NCBI GenBank assembly: GCA_900543875.1
Contig: UQSV01000009.1
Coordinates: 1-35,120, forward strand
From: an uncultured Coriobacteriaceae bacterium
GTDB taxonomy: Bacteria > Actinomycetota > Coriobacteriia > Coriobacteriales > Atopobiaceae
DNA length: 35,120 bases
Direction of reading: 5' to 3'
Part shown: piece after piece, positions 1-10,749 of the stretch
How positions within the stretch are numbered: the first letter of the stretch is position 1
Layout of the letters: the number at the start of each line of letters is the position of its first letter
The notes under the pieces: generated by a model
The model's input: the letters and a program-made list of their open reading frames with translations, nothing else
Told to the model about the DNA's origin: nothing
Database searches by the model: none
Program-made: the position numbers and the translations under genes

Positions 1-3458
<3,458 letters not shown>

Positions 3459-3494
3459 GGCCCGGTTGTAACCGTTCGCAAAATAGTTTGATAT

Positions 3495-3528
3495 AGAGGT
3501 CGCAGCTCTACGCTGCGGCCTCTGTTTT
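3495..3528 (+). terminator. Intrinsic terminator of the rpoC transcript
   Basis: The 11-nt arms AGAGGTCGCAG (3495-3505) and CTGCGGCCTCT (3513-3523) pair with one G-U, around a 7-nt loop, and are followed by GTTTTC. It lies 37 nt after the rpoC stop. Confidence 0.85.
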
Positions 3529-3580
3529 CATATAAGATTGAACTATTGATACGGCAGCTGCGTAGCTTTGAAGGGGGGCT

Positions 3581-3802
3581 ATGCCTGTAATGAAGGGTGA
3601 TTCGAGGAATTCGTATCCGTTCGAGACCAAGAGGGATGCGGTCAAGGCACACCTCGAGGGTGGCATGACTTCATCCGAGGCCATGAGGACGTACGACATC
3701 AAGAGCAAGAGCGCGTTCTTCCGCTGGTGCGCCACATACCGCAATGAGGGTGAGGACTCCCTCAAACCACGCAAGAGGGGCCGTCCGCCCAAGAATCAGT
3801 AG
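3581..3802 (+). CDS. Small IS3/IS150-type helix-turn-helix protein (transposase OrfA-like, solo)
   Basis: The 73-residue product has a YPFETKRDAVKAHLEGG opening, a helix-turn-helix at about residues 11-50 and a basic SLKPRKRGRPPK end. This is the pattern of the first HTH unit of IS3/IS150-family OrfA proteins, which bind the element's inverted repeats. No OrfB (DDE integrase) follows and no flanking inverted repeats were seen. IS150-type OrfA proteins are normally longer, so this is probably a remnant or a domesticated single-HTH gene. The ATG at 3581 is preceded by a good ribosome-binding site (AAGGGGGG, 3571-3578). After the stop, the -1 frame reads DASLEDLKEDKRE (from 3802), which looks like the helical continuation expected in a full OrfA, suggesting decay by frameshift. 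The gene sits between two terminators. Confidence 0.65.
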   Translation: MPVMKGDSRNSYPFETKRDAVKAHLEGGMTSSEAMRTYDIKSKSAFFRWCATYRNEGEDSLKPRKRGRPPKNQ

Positions 3803-3835
3803 ACGCCTCGCTCGAGGATCTCAAAGAAGATAAAA

Positions 3836-3866
3836 GGGAGACACCCCGGCGGTGCCTCCCTTTTTT
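3836..3866 (+). terminator. Intrinsic terminator after the HTH gene
   Basis: The arms GGGAGACACC (3836-3845) and GGTGCCTCCC (3851-3860) form a stem with one A-C mismatch and a CCGGC loop, followed by six T residues. It separates the HTH gene from the rpsL promoter. Confidence 0.8.
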
Positions 3867-4121
3867 ATGGGCGGCCTGGTCTCGCGCATCGAGGGCTTGT
3901 CCTTCGGAAGCGGCAAAGGGCGCCAGGTGGATGCGTGCGCCCGTCCTCGCAGCGCGTAAGTCATCGCGTTGCTGACATCATCTGCCTAAAATCGAGTTCT
4001 CCAAGTCGGAAATAGGCACTTTGGGCCAGTAACACGGCCGTCCATAGCGATGGGGGAGAGGTGCCCAGCGATTCTCATATGCCCGGAATGTGTAGATGGA
4101 TACGCCCGGCACCGTGGCTTT
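3867..4121 (+). other. Gene-free spacer upstream of the rpsL promoter
   Basis: About 255 nt between the HTH-gene terminator and the rpsL promoter. I see no convincing coding frame, tRNA, repeat or strong hairpin in it. Confidence 0.5.
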
Positions 4122-4150
4122 TTGACAGATACTTTTACCACGAGTAATCT
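4122..4150 (+). promoter_or_regulatory. Sigma-70-type promoter for rpsL-rpsG-fusA-rpsJ
   Basis: A perfect -35 hexamer TTGACA (4122-4127) is separated by 17 nt from a -10-like TAATCT (4145-4150). Transcription would start near 4157, giving an 84-nt leader before rpsL. This is the best promoter match in the window. Confidence 0.75.
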
Positions 4151-4240
4151 ACCAACTTGCGCCAATTCGGGGTGACGTATGTCGCGCCGCCCTCAAATAG
4201 GCAAACGCACAGGTCTAGTTAGGTATGAAGGAGAGAGACT

Positions 4241-4609
4241 TTGCCTACTATTAACCAGCTGGTTCGTCAGGGCCGCACCACGATCAAGAGCAAGTCGAAG
4301 AACGCCGCCCTTAAGCACAACCCCCAGAAGCGTGGCGTCTGCACCCGCGTCTTCACCACGACCCCCAAGAAGCCGAACTCGGCTCTTCGTAAGGTCGCTC
4401 GTGTGCGTCTCGTGAACGGCATCGAGGTTACCGCCTACATCCCGGGTGAGGGCCACAACCTCCAGGAGCACTCCATCGTCCTGGTCCGCGGCGGCCGTGT
4501 CCGTGACCTCCCTGGTGTGCGTTACAAGATCATCCGTGGCGCCTATGACTGCGCTGCCGTCCAGGACCGCAAGCAGGCCCGCTCGCGCTACGGCGCCAAG
4601 CGCGGCTAG
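4241..4609 (+). CDS. rpsL: 30S ribosomal protein S12
   Basis: S12 lies at the decoding centre of the 30S subunit and shapes translational accuracy. The 122-residue product opens MPTINQLVRQGR and contains the TPKKPNSALRK and PGEGHNLQEHS blocks. The lysines of those blocks, where streptomycin-resistance changes arise in other bacteria, are the unmodified residues. The start is a TTG at 4241, set by AAGGAG at 4228-4233 with 7-nt spacing; no ATG or GTG would give the conserved N terminus. It is the first gene of the str transcript and is followed by rpsG after 58 nt. Confidence 0.98.
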   Translation: MPTINQLVRQGRTTIKSKSKNAALKHNPQKRGVCTRVFTTTPKKPNSALRKVARVRLVNGIEVTAYIPGEGHNLQEHSIVLVRGGRVRDLPGVRYKIIRGAYDCAAVQDRKQARSRYGAKRG

Positions 4610-4667
4610 GTCGCACCCCGTTCGTAATTCCCGCCCCTAGCAGGGCAAGTTTTGAAGGAGTTCCACT

Positions 4668-5141
4668 ATGCCGCGTCGTGCATCTGCTAATCACCGCCGT
4701 GAGGTCACGCCGGACGCCGTTTACAACAACCGTCTCGTGACCCAGCTCATCAACAAGGTCCTCCTCGACGGCAAGAAGTCCGTCGCCGAGCGCATCGTCT
4801 ACGGTGCATTCGACCTCGTCAAGGAGAAGACCGAGTCCGATCCCCTGGCCGTCTTCAAGAAGGCCATGGACAACGTCCGCCCGACCCTCGAGTGCAAGCC
4901 CAAGCGCGTTGGTGGCGCCACCTACCAGGTCCCGATGGAGGTCAACTCCCGTCGTGCCACCACGCTGGCCATCCGCTGGATCGTCACCTTCTCCCGCTCC
5001 CGCAAGGAGAAGACCATGGCCGAGCGTCTCGCCAACGAGATCATCGACGCCTCCAACGGCATCGGCGCCTCTGTCAAGAAGCGTGAGGACATGTACAAGA
5101 TGGCCGAGGCCAACCGCGCCTTCTCGCACTACCGCTGGTAA
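4668..5141 (+). CDS. rpsG: 30S ribosomal protein S7
   Basis: S7 is the primary binder that nucleates the 30S head and lines the mRNA exit and E-site region. The 157-residue protein has the canonical MPRRASANHRR opening, the KKREDMYKMAEANRAFSHYRW end and the usual family length. The ATG at 4668 follows GAAGGAG (4654-4660). It lies between rpsL and fusA, 25 nt before the latter, as in most bacterial str operons, where S7 is commonly the autogenous repressor. Whether that control exists here cannot be read from the sequence. Confidence 0.98.
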   Translation: MPRRASANHRREVTPDAVYNNRLVTQLINKVLLDGKKSVAERIVYGAFDLVKEKTESDPLAVFKKAMDNVRPTLECKPKRVGGATYQVPMEVNSRRATTLAIRWIVTFSRSRKEKTMAERLANEIIDASNGIGASVKKREDMYKMAEANRAFSHYRW

Positions 5142-5166
5142 GCGCTAAGGTTAGGGGAAAACACTC

Positions 5167-7263
5167 ATGGCAAAGAGCAAGTACACGCTCAAGGACATGC
5201 GCAACATCGGCATCATGGCCCACATTGATGCCGGTAAGACCACGACCACCGAGCGAATCCTTTACTACACCGGCAAGACCCACAAGATCGGTGAGGTCCA
5301 CGATGGCGCCGCCACCATGGACTGGATGGTTCAGGAGCAGGAGCGTGGCGTGACCATTCAGTCCGCCGCCACCACCTGCTTCTGGAAGAACTCCGTCATC
5401 CAGATCATCGACACCCCGGGCCACGTTGACTTCACGGCCGAGGTCGAGCGCTCCCTGCGCGTCCTCGACGGTGCCGTCGCCGTCTTCGACGCCGTCGCCG
5501 GCGTCCAGCCGCAGTCCGAGACCGTGTGGCGTCAGGCTCACAACTACAACGTCCCGCGCATCGCCTTCATCAACAAGTACGACCGCATCGGCGCCGACTT
5601 CTTCCACGCCATCGACACGATGAAGGAGCGCCTGCACGCCAACGCCATCGCCGCCCAGATCCCGATGGGTGCCGAGGACCAGTTCTGGGGCCTCGTCGAC
5701 CTGGTCACCATGACCGCCTGGGACTTCAAGGAAGACGACAAGGGCATGATCTACCCCGAGGCCATGGACGAGATTCCGGCCGAGTTCGCCGCCCTCGCCC
5801 AGACCAAGCGTGAGGAGCTCCTCGACGCCGCCGCCAACTATGACGACGACCTCATGGAGAAGATCCTCATGGAGGAGGAGATTCCGGTCGAGCAGCTCAA
5901 GGCCGCCCTGCGCAAGGGCGTCATCGCCAACAAGCTCAACCTCGTCTTCGTGGGCTCCGCCTACAAGAACAAGGGCATCCAGGAGCTCCTTGACGCCGTC
6001 GTCGACTACCTCCCCAGCCCGCTCGACGTCCCCGCGGTCGAGGGCACCAACCCCAAGTCCAAGGAGACCGAGACCCGCGAGGCCGACAACAAGGCCCCGT
6101 TCAGCGCCCTGGCCTTCAAGATCCAGACCGACCCGTTCGTCGGTAAGCTGACCTACTTCCGCGTCTATTCCGGCACCGCCGAGGCTGGCTCCTACGTGTA
6201 CAACGCCACGAAGGGCACCCGCGAGCGTCTGGGCCGCATCCTCGAGATGAACGCCCACGACCGTACGGACCGTGAGTCCTGCTCCACCGGCGACATCGTC
6301 GCCGCCGTGGGCCTGAAGAGCACCACCACGGGCGACACCCTGTGCGACGAGGCTCACCAGATCATCCTCGAGTCCATCGAGTTCGCCGACCCGGTCATCG
6401 ACGTCGCCGTCGAGCCCAAGACCAAGGCCGAGCAGGACAAGATGAGCGTTGGCCTGGCCAAGCTCGCCGAGGAGGACCCGACCTTCCAGGTCCACACCGA
6501 CCAGGAGACCGGCCAGACGATCATCGCCGGCATGGGCGAGCTGCACCTCGAGATCATCGTCGACCGTCTGAAGCGTGAGTTCAACGTTGACTGCAACGTG
6601 GGCAAGCCGCAGGTCGCCTACCGCGAGACCGCTGGTCACGCGGTCGAGAAGGCCGAGGGCAAGTTCGTCCGCCAGTCCGGCGGCCGTGGTCAGTACGGTC
6701 ACGCGGTCATCAACATCGAGCCGCAGGAGTCCGGCAAGGGCTACGAGTTCGTCAACGCCATCGTGGGCGGCGTCGTCCCCAAGGAGTACATCCCCTCGAT
6801 CGACAAGGGCATCCAGGAGGCGCTCGAGAGCGGCGTCATCGCCGGCTACCCGGTCGTCGACATCAAGGTGACCCTGGTCGATGGTTCGTACCACGAGGTC
6901 GACTCCTCCGAGGCCGCGTTCAAGATTGCCGGCTCCATGGCCATCAAGGACGCCCTCAAGAAGTCTGACCCCGTCCTGCTCGAGCCGATCGAGGACGTCG
7001 AGGTCGAGACCCCGCAGCAGTACCTCGGCGACGTCATGGGCAACCTGAACTCCCGCCGTGGCGCCATCCAGGGCATGGAGGACCGCAACGGCACCACGTC
7101 CATCAAGGCCAAGGTGCCCCTGGGAGAGATGTTCGGCTACGCCACCGACCTGCGCTCCCAGACGCAGGGTCGCGCGAGCTACACCATGCAGTTCGCCGAG
7201 TACGAGCCCGTCCCCAAGTCCGTTGCCGAGCAGATTGTCAGCAAGGCTGGCGGCAACGCCTAA
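5167..7263 (+). CDS. fusA: Elongation factor G
   Basis: EF-G is the GTPase that drives tRNA-mRNA translocation on the ribosome. The 698-residue protein has the usual family length and order: P-loop AHIDAGKTT (residues 18-26), switch I RGVTIQSAATT, switch II DTPGHVDFT, and an NKYD G4 motif (NKMD in many homologues). Domain II and the domain III block GMGELHLEII follow, and then domains IV-V, including VRQSGGRGQYGH. It is the third gene of the str operon. No tuf follows; instead there is a perfect 10-bp hairpin and then rpsJ. Confidence 0.98.
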   Translation: MAKSKYTLKDMRNIGIMAHIDAGKTTTTERILYYTGKTHKIGEVHDGAATMDWMVQEQERGVTIQSAATTCFWKNSVIQIIDTPGHVDFTAEVERSLRVLDGAVAVFDAVAGVQPQSETVWRQAHNYNVPRIAFINKYDRIGADFFHAIDTMKERLHANAIAAQIPMGAEDQFWGLVDLVTMTAWDFKEDDKGMIYPEAMDEIPAEFAALAQTKREELLDAAANYDDDLMEKILMEEEIPVEQLKAALRKGVIANKLNLVFVGSAYKNKGIQELLDAVVDYLPSPLDVPAVEGTNPKSKETETREADNKAPFSALAFKIQTDPFVGKLTYFRVYSGTAEAGSYVYNATKGTRERLGRILEMNAHDRTDRESCSTGDIVAAVGLKSTTTGDTLCDEAHQIILESIEFADPVIDVAVEPKTKAEQDKMSVGLAKLAEEDPTFQVHTDQETGQTIIAGMGELHLEIIVDRLKREFNVDCNVGKPQVAYRETAGHAVEKAEGKFVRQSGGRGQYGHAVINIEPQESGKGYEFVNAIVGGVVPKEYIPSIDKGIQEALESGVIAGYPVVDIKVTLVDGSYHEVDSSEAAFKIAGSMAIKDALKKSDPVLLEPIEDVEVETPQQYLGDVMGNLNSRRGAIQGMEDRNGTTSIKAKVPLGEMFGYATDLRSQTQGRASYTMQFAEYEPVPKSVAEQIVSKAGGNA

Positions 7264-7289
7264 GCTACGGCCCTTTAGATAATGCGACC

Positions 7290-7316
7290 AGGGGCGTGCA
7301 CGACACGCACGCCCCT
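7290..7316 (+). promoter_or_regulatory. Perfect hairpin between fusA and rpsJ
   Basis: AGGGGCGTGC (7290-7299) and GCACGCCCCT (7307-7316) form a perfect 10-bp stem with a 7-nt loop. No T-run follows and the rpsJ ribosome-binding site is only 7 nt away, so it is unlikely to be a simple terminator. RNA-stability, processing or translational roles are all possible. Confidence 0.6.
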
Positions 7317-7333
7317 GCCGATGGAGGTACCAA

Positions 7334-7642
7334 GTGTCTACTCAGAAGATCAGGATTCGTCTCAAGGGCTTTGACCACGAGGTCGTTGACCAGTCTGCCA
7401 AGCTCATCGTCGATACCGCCCAGAAGACGGGCGCCAAGGTGTCTGGCCCCATCCCTCTGCCCACCGAGCGCAACCTCTACACGGTCATCCGCTCGCCGCA
7501 CAAGGACAAGGACTCCCGCGAGCAGTTCGAGATGCGCACCCACAAGCGTCTCATCGACATCCTCGAGCCCACGTCCAGCACCGTCGACTCGCTGATGCGT
7601 CTCGACCTGCCGGCCGGCGTTGACATCGAGATCAAGCTCTAA
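7334..7642 (+). CDS. rpsJ: 30S ribosomal protein S10
   Basis: S10 is a 30S head protein and, in other bacteria, the NusB partner in antitermination (NusE). The 102-residue protein begins MSTQKIRIRLKGFDHEVVDQSA and ends VDIEIKL, with the SGPIPLPTERNLYTVIRSPHKDKDSREQ block split across the usual positions. The GTG start at 7334 follows GGAGG (7323-7327). Normally the first gene of the S10 operon, here it closes the str cluster. A strong terminator follows, and rplC lies about 3.1 kb away. Confidence 0.98.
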   Translation: MSTQKIRIRLKGFDHEVVDQSAKLIVDTAQKTGAKVSGPIPLPTERNLYTVIRSPHKDKDSREQFEMRTHKRLIDILEPTSSTVDSLMRLDLPAGVDIEIKL

Positions 7643-7662
7643 GGTCTCTTTAGCTCACAGGC

Positions 7663-7699
7663 AAGCCCCCGAAGCCAAGCTGCTTCGGGGGCTTTTTTT
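7663..7699 (+). terminator. Strong intrinsic terminator after rpsJ
   Basis: AGCCCCCGAAGC (7664-7675) pairs perfectly with GCTTCGGGGGCT (7682-7693) around a 6-nt loop and runs into seven T residues. It ends the str transcript and uncouples rpsJ from rplC. Confidence 0.92.
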
Positions 7700-7871
7700 G
7701 TCTGGTGACTTGTTGTGCGGTTGTTTCGCGTGGCTTGCGATCTTGTGGATGAGGCTCCCGGGCCTCGTTCGTGTAACCGAGGGAGGAGAGCGCGGCGTGC
7801 GTGCTCGAAGACGGACGAGGGGCCTGATAAGGGCTTGCGTGCCATCCGTCGAGGCGAGCCCTCGCCAACCC

Positions 7872-8558
7872 CTACTGCTCGTACCCGCGGATCTTGACGC
7901 CCAGGTAGCCCATCAGGTCGATCGCCTGCGTCTCGTCGATGATGGTGCCGCGAATCTCACGCAGGTTTGCGGAAAGGCCAATGCCCGCTATGCGGCACTC
8001 CGAAAGGTCGACGCCGCCCAGGGGCGCCCCGTGGAAGGCCGCCCGCGTGAGGTCCACGTCAGCGAGCTCGAGCTTGAGAAGCTTGGCGCGGGCAAAGGAC
8101 GCCTCCGAGAGGTTCGTGGACCTTACGCGCAGGCCTATGACGCTGCACTCGGAGAGGTTCGCGTAGCTCATCTGCGAGTCCGCGACCGAGACGCCGGTGA
8201 GGCGGCCCTTCTCGAACGAGATGCCAGGAGCGGAGCAGGAGGCGAAGTCGACGCGGTTGAGCCAGGAGCGGCTCATCTCGCAGGCGATGAAGCGGCAGCT
8301 CCTGAATTCGACGTCGGCAAAGGTGGAGTCCGAGAAATCGACGTGGTCAAAGGTGCAGCCCTCGAAGCGCGCGTTCTCGTATGCGCAGCTCTGGGCATCG
8401 AAGGTGTCGCTGTACGAATCGAGGGGCTCGACGTAGAGGTCCTTGACGAGCGTTCCCTTGATGCTTGCGTTACCGTCTGCCCAGAGCTGCCTCAGCTCCT
8501 CCTCGCCAACGTTTGGGCCTATGCCTGGCGTCACGCGGGCAAACCCCTGCCTCTTCAT
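7872..8558 (-). CDS. Pentapeptide-repeat protein
   Basis: The 228-residue product contains many A(N/D)LxxC/S-type five-residue units between about residues 50 and 210, such as YANLSECSV, NLSEASFARAKL, DLTRAAFHGAPL and GVDLSECRI. Such repeats fold as a right-handed quadrilateral beta-helix. No signal peptide or membrane segment is visible, so it is probably cytosolic. Some family members mimic DNA and protect gyrase, but nothing here allows that assignment. The ATG has a GAGAGGAG ribosome-binding site. It lies 79 nt downstream of the isomerase gene on the same strand, probably in one transcript, and converges on rpsJ. Confidence 0.85.
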   Translation of the reverse strand: MKRQGFARVTPGIGPNVGEEELRQLWADGNASIKGTLVKDLYVEPLDSYSDTFDAQSCAYENARFEGCTFDHVDFSDSTFADVEFRSCRFIACEMSRSWLNRVDFASCSAPGISFEKGRLTGVSVADSQMSYANLSECSVIGLRVRSTNLSEASFARAKLLKLELADVDLTRAAFHGAPLGGVDLSECRIAGIGLSANLREIRGTIIDETQAIDLMGYLGVKIRGYEQ

Positions 8559-8637
8559 GCGGGCTCCTCTCTGTCGTGGGCATCAAGGATAGCGCTCGAG
8601 AGCGCGGGGGTCTGCCCGCCCATTGGCCATAAGCCTC

Positions 8638-10380
8638 TTAGGCGCGCGGTGTGGCCATGAGCACGCGAACCTCGCTGGCATCCTCGGGGCACTCGATGCG
8701 GAAGTCGCCCGCATCGGCTGGGACAAAGACCGTCTCGGCGTAGTGCACCTCGAGCGGCTCCCAGGCTCCCGTGGGGCTCACGATGCGTGCGTGCTGGCCC
8801 TCCACGAGGTTGAAGACGCACAGTTCGCCTGCGGTCGTGCCCTCGTAGGACGTGCGAACGTCGATAGCACGGGTTTCGACGGGTTCGAGCTCGTGCAGGC
8901 CCGTGTGCGTAACGGTGCAGGCCTCGTCCTCGCTGACGGGCTCAAAGGCGTTCACGAGGTTCTCGCGCACCCACGAGGTGGTGCAATCCCAGTCCATGAC
9001 GCGCCTGCCATCCTCGATGTGGATGGGGCGCGGCAGCCCGTCCATGCCCAGACGCCCCCAGTCCCACAGCTTGAACGTGAAGATGAGGGGTGAGGCGCTC
9101 ACCTCGAGGACCATCGTGCCGGCGCTTGAGCAGTGGGGCGTTCCCGCCGGGATGAGGAAATGGTCGTGCTTCTTGGCCGGCCAGCGGTTGACGTAGCGCT
9201 CGGTGTCGAAGGGCGCCCCACCCGCCTGTGCCTCGCGCAGGTCGGCAACCACCGCGGCGGGGTCGACACCCTCCTTGAGTCCCAGGTAGACGGCGCCGTC
9301 ATCCTCGGTGTCGAGGATGTAGTACGACTCGTTTTGCGTGTAGGTCATGCCAAAGTGCTCGTGTATGTACTCGGTGGTGGGGTGTACCTGCAGCGACAGG
9401 TTCTGGCCGCCCATCGTGTCGAGGAAGTCAAAGCGGATGGGGCACTCGGCTCCCCAGCGGGCGTAGGTGCGCCTACCCAAGAACTCGCGCGGCATGAGCT
9501 TGGCGAGGTTCATCGCCGGCGTCTCGAGGCGCACGTCACCAAAGCGCAGGTAGAGACTGTTCTCCTCGGGAACGCCGTCGAAGCCCCAGGCAAAGTTGGG
9601 CGGCTCGGGCGAGAGGTGGCAGACCTCGCGCATCCACTGGCCGCCCCAGACGCCCGGTTCGAAGGAGGGCACGAGGCGGAAGGGCGCGCGAGCGGTCTGT
9701 GCCAGGCCCGCGAGCAGGCCCTCGACCTCGACCATGGCAGGATTGTCCCTGTCGTTCGTGTCGAGGTAGAGGTCGCAGCCGGGCATGACGTCGAACTTGT
9801 GGCGGTCTGCCACGCGCCACTCGACGAAGAAACCGCACTTCACCTTGCGCAGCTGGTCTTCGACCGGGTTGTCGAGCAGGTAGTTGGGAGCGCCCTCGCG
9901 GTAGCGCTGCTGCGCCTCCCAGCGGGCGAGGTCGGCGTAGATGGCAAGGTCGGCGTCCGCCACGAGCGTGGCGCCCACGCCATAGACGAGCACGAGCCCC
10001 TCGGCTTTCTCCACCTGGCGGCGAGCATCCTCAACCTTCTGGGCGTCGAGGAACTCGCTCAGCTGCATGAAGCACATGCGTCCGCGCACGCGGTCATCGG
10101 TGAGGAAGGGCGAGAGAATGCCGTCCAGGCGCTCCTGGGGCAGCAGCAGGCCGCGCATGTCCACCACAAGCTCGGGCGCCAGGCGCTGGCTCACAAGGCC
10201 GAGCAGGGCGTCGTCGACGCCGGGGTAGCAGTCGATGGCGACGACGTGCGCCTTTGCGTGAGCGGCGCGGGCGCAGATCGCCCCCAGGACGCTCTCCCAG
10301 CCGCCCCAGGACGCATGCTCGCCCGCCACCTCGATCTCGGGGGCCTTGTCGTAGTGACTCTCGAAGTTCAGATAGGGCAT
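8638..10380 (-). CDS. manA: Class I mannose-6-phosphate isomerase-type protein with extra N-terminal domain
   Basis: The C-terminal half matches class I phosphomannose isomerases, zinc enzymes interconverting mannose 6-phosphate and fructose 6-phosphate. It has the LSLQVHP block carrying Gln and His ligands, the ESYYIL glutamate and the GTPHCS histidine, followed by WDWGRLG. At 580 residues it is much longer than simple enzymes of this family. Roughly the first 250 residues form a separate domain, with VVAIDCYPGVDD placed like a kinase P-loop (usually GxxGxGKS) but lacking the lysine. The start chosen is the ATG at 10380 (MPYLNFESHY), which has GGAGAG 4 nt upstream; the longer reading frame has no good start. 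The gene is oriented opposite to the ribosomal genes. Confidence 0.82.
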   Translation of the reverse strand: MPYLNFESHYDKAPEIEVAGEHASWGGWESVLGAICARAAHAKAHVVAIDCYPGVDDALLGLVSQRLAPELVVDMRGLLLPQERLDGILSPFLTDDRVRGRMCFMQLSEFLDAQKVEDARRQVEKAEGLVLVYGVGATLVADADLAIYADLARWEAQQRYREGAPNYLLDNPVEDQLRKVKCGFFVEWRVADRHKFDVMPGCDLYLDTNDRDNPAMVEVEGLLAGLAQTARAPFRLVPSFEPGVWGGQWMREVCHLSPEPPNFAWGFDGVPEENSLYLRFGDVRLETPAMNLAKLMPREFLGRRTYARWGAECPIRFDFLDTMGGQNLSLQVHPTTEYIHEHFGMTYTQNESYYILDTEDDGAVYLGLKEGVDPAAVVADLREAQAGGAPFDTERYVNRWPAKKHDHFLIPAGTPHCSSAGTMVLEVSASPLIFTFKLWDWGRLGMDGLPRPIHIEDGRRVMDWDCTTSWVRENLVNAFEPVSEDEACTVTHTGLHELEPVETRAIDVRTSYEGTTAGELCVFNLVEGQHARIVSPTGAWEPLEVHYAETVFVPADAGDFRIECPEDASEVRVLMATPRA

Positions 10381-10405
10381 GTCTCTCCAATCATTAAAAA
10401 TGTAA

Positions 10406-10426
10406 GAACAACATAGCAATATGTTC
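10406..10426. promoter_or_regulatory. Dyad upstream of the isomerase gene
   Basis: GAACA (10406-10410) and TGTTC (10422-10426) flank an AT-rich 11-bp centre 26 bp upstream of the isomerase start on the minus strand. It is a possible operator; a chance match cannot be excluded. Confidence 0.25.
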
Positions 10427-10495
10427 GCACATAAAAAGAAGGGCCGTAGGGGAGCTACCACCACCGATGGCCTCGCGCGAAGAGAGGTAGAGAGA

Positions 10496-10524
10496 TTGTG
10501 AAGGGCCTCTGAGCTGTGTATACT
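10496..10524 (+). promoter_or_regulatory. Promoter of the rplC-led S10 operon
   Basis: TTGTGA (10496-10501), a 17-nt spacer and TATACT (10519-10524) make a good sigma-70-type promoter. Transcription would start near 10531, leaving a leader of about 219 nt before rplC. This replaces the usual promoter upstream of rpsJ. Confidence 0.75.
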
Positions 10525-10530
10525 AGACAG

Positions 10531-10749
10531 GCTGCGTTTTTAGGGGCATGCTGTGTCGTCTCCAAACCACGGAGTCGGGCGTATCCCTCGAACGGGCTCG
10601 AGAAGCCCAGTGCTTCCGCCGGCAACGCGAGGGGCACGTGGCTCACAGCCAACGCCCTGATAGCGCAGTAGTCTGTAGGACGTGGTCCTCTGGGGCCGTG
10701 CGCAAGGGGCGTGCGGGTGACCCAAGACCACCGAAGGTAAGGAACGTGT
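10531..10749 (+). promoter_or_regulatory. Structured 5' leader of the rplC operon
   Basis: The leader is non-coding. It contains an outer stem CCCTCG (10585-10590) with CGAGGG (10628-10633) enclosing a hairpin GGGCT (10594-10598) / AGCCC (10604-10608). A short TGGCT/AGCCA hairpin follows around 10640-10653. S10 operons of other bacteria carry a leader bound by L4; whether this is a functional counterpart is unproven. Confidence 0.4.

Noticed and set aside
5074..6894. 606-codon open frame on the minus strand across fusA
   Set aside because: It is antisense to an unmistakable EF-G gene. The product is a Leu/Val/Asp/Gly-rich sequence typical of the opposite frame of high-GC codons, with no domain.
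7700..7871. Possible tRNA or small RNA downstream of rpsJ
   Set aside because: No cloverleaf or TTCGANTC-type arm on either strand; nothing else recognisable.
7620..8660. 346-codon plus-strand frame across the pentapeptide gene
   Set aside because: It overlaps the end of rpsJ and its terminator; composition fits an antisense shadow.
9133..10416. 427-codon plus-strand frame across the isomerase gene
   Set aside because: Mirror of the real minus-strand gene; it has no recognisable motif or ribosome-binding site.
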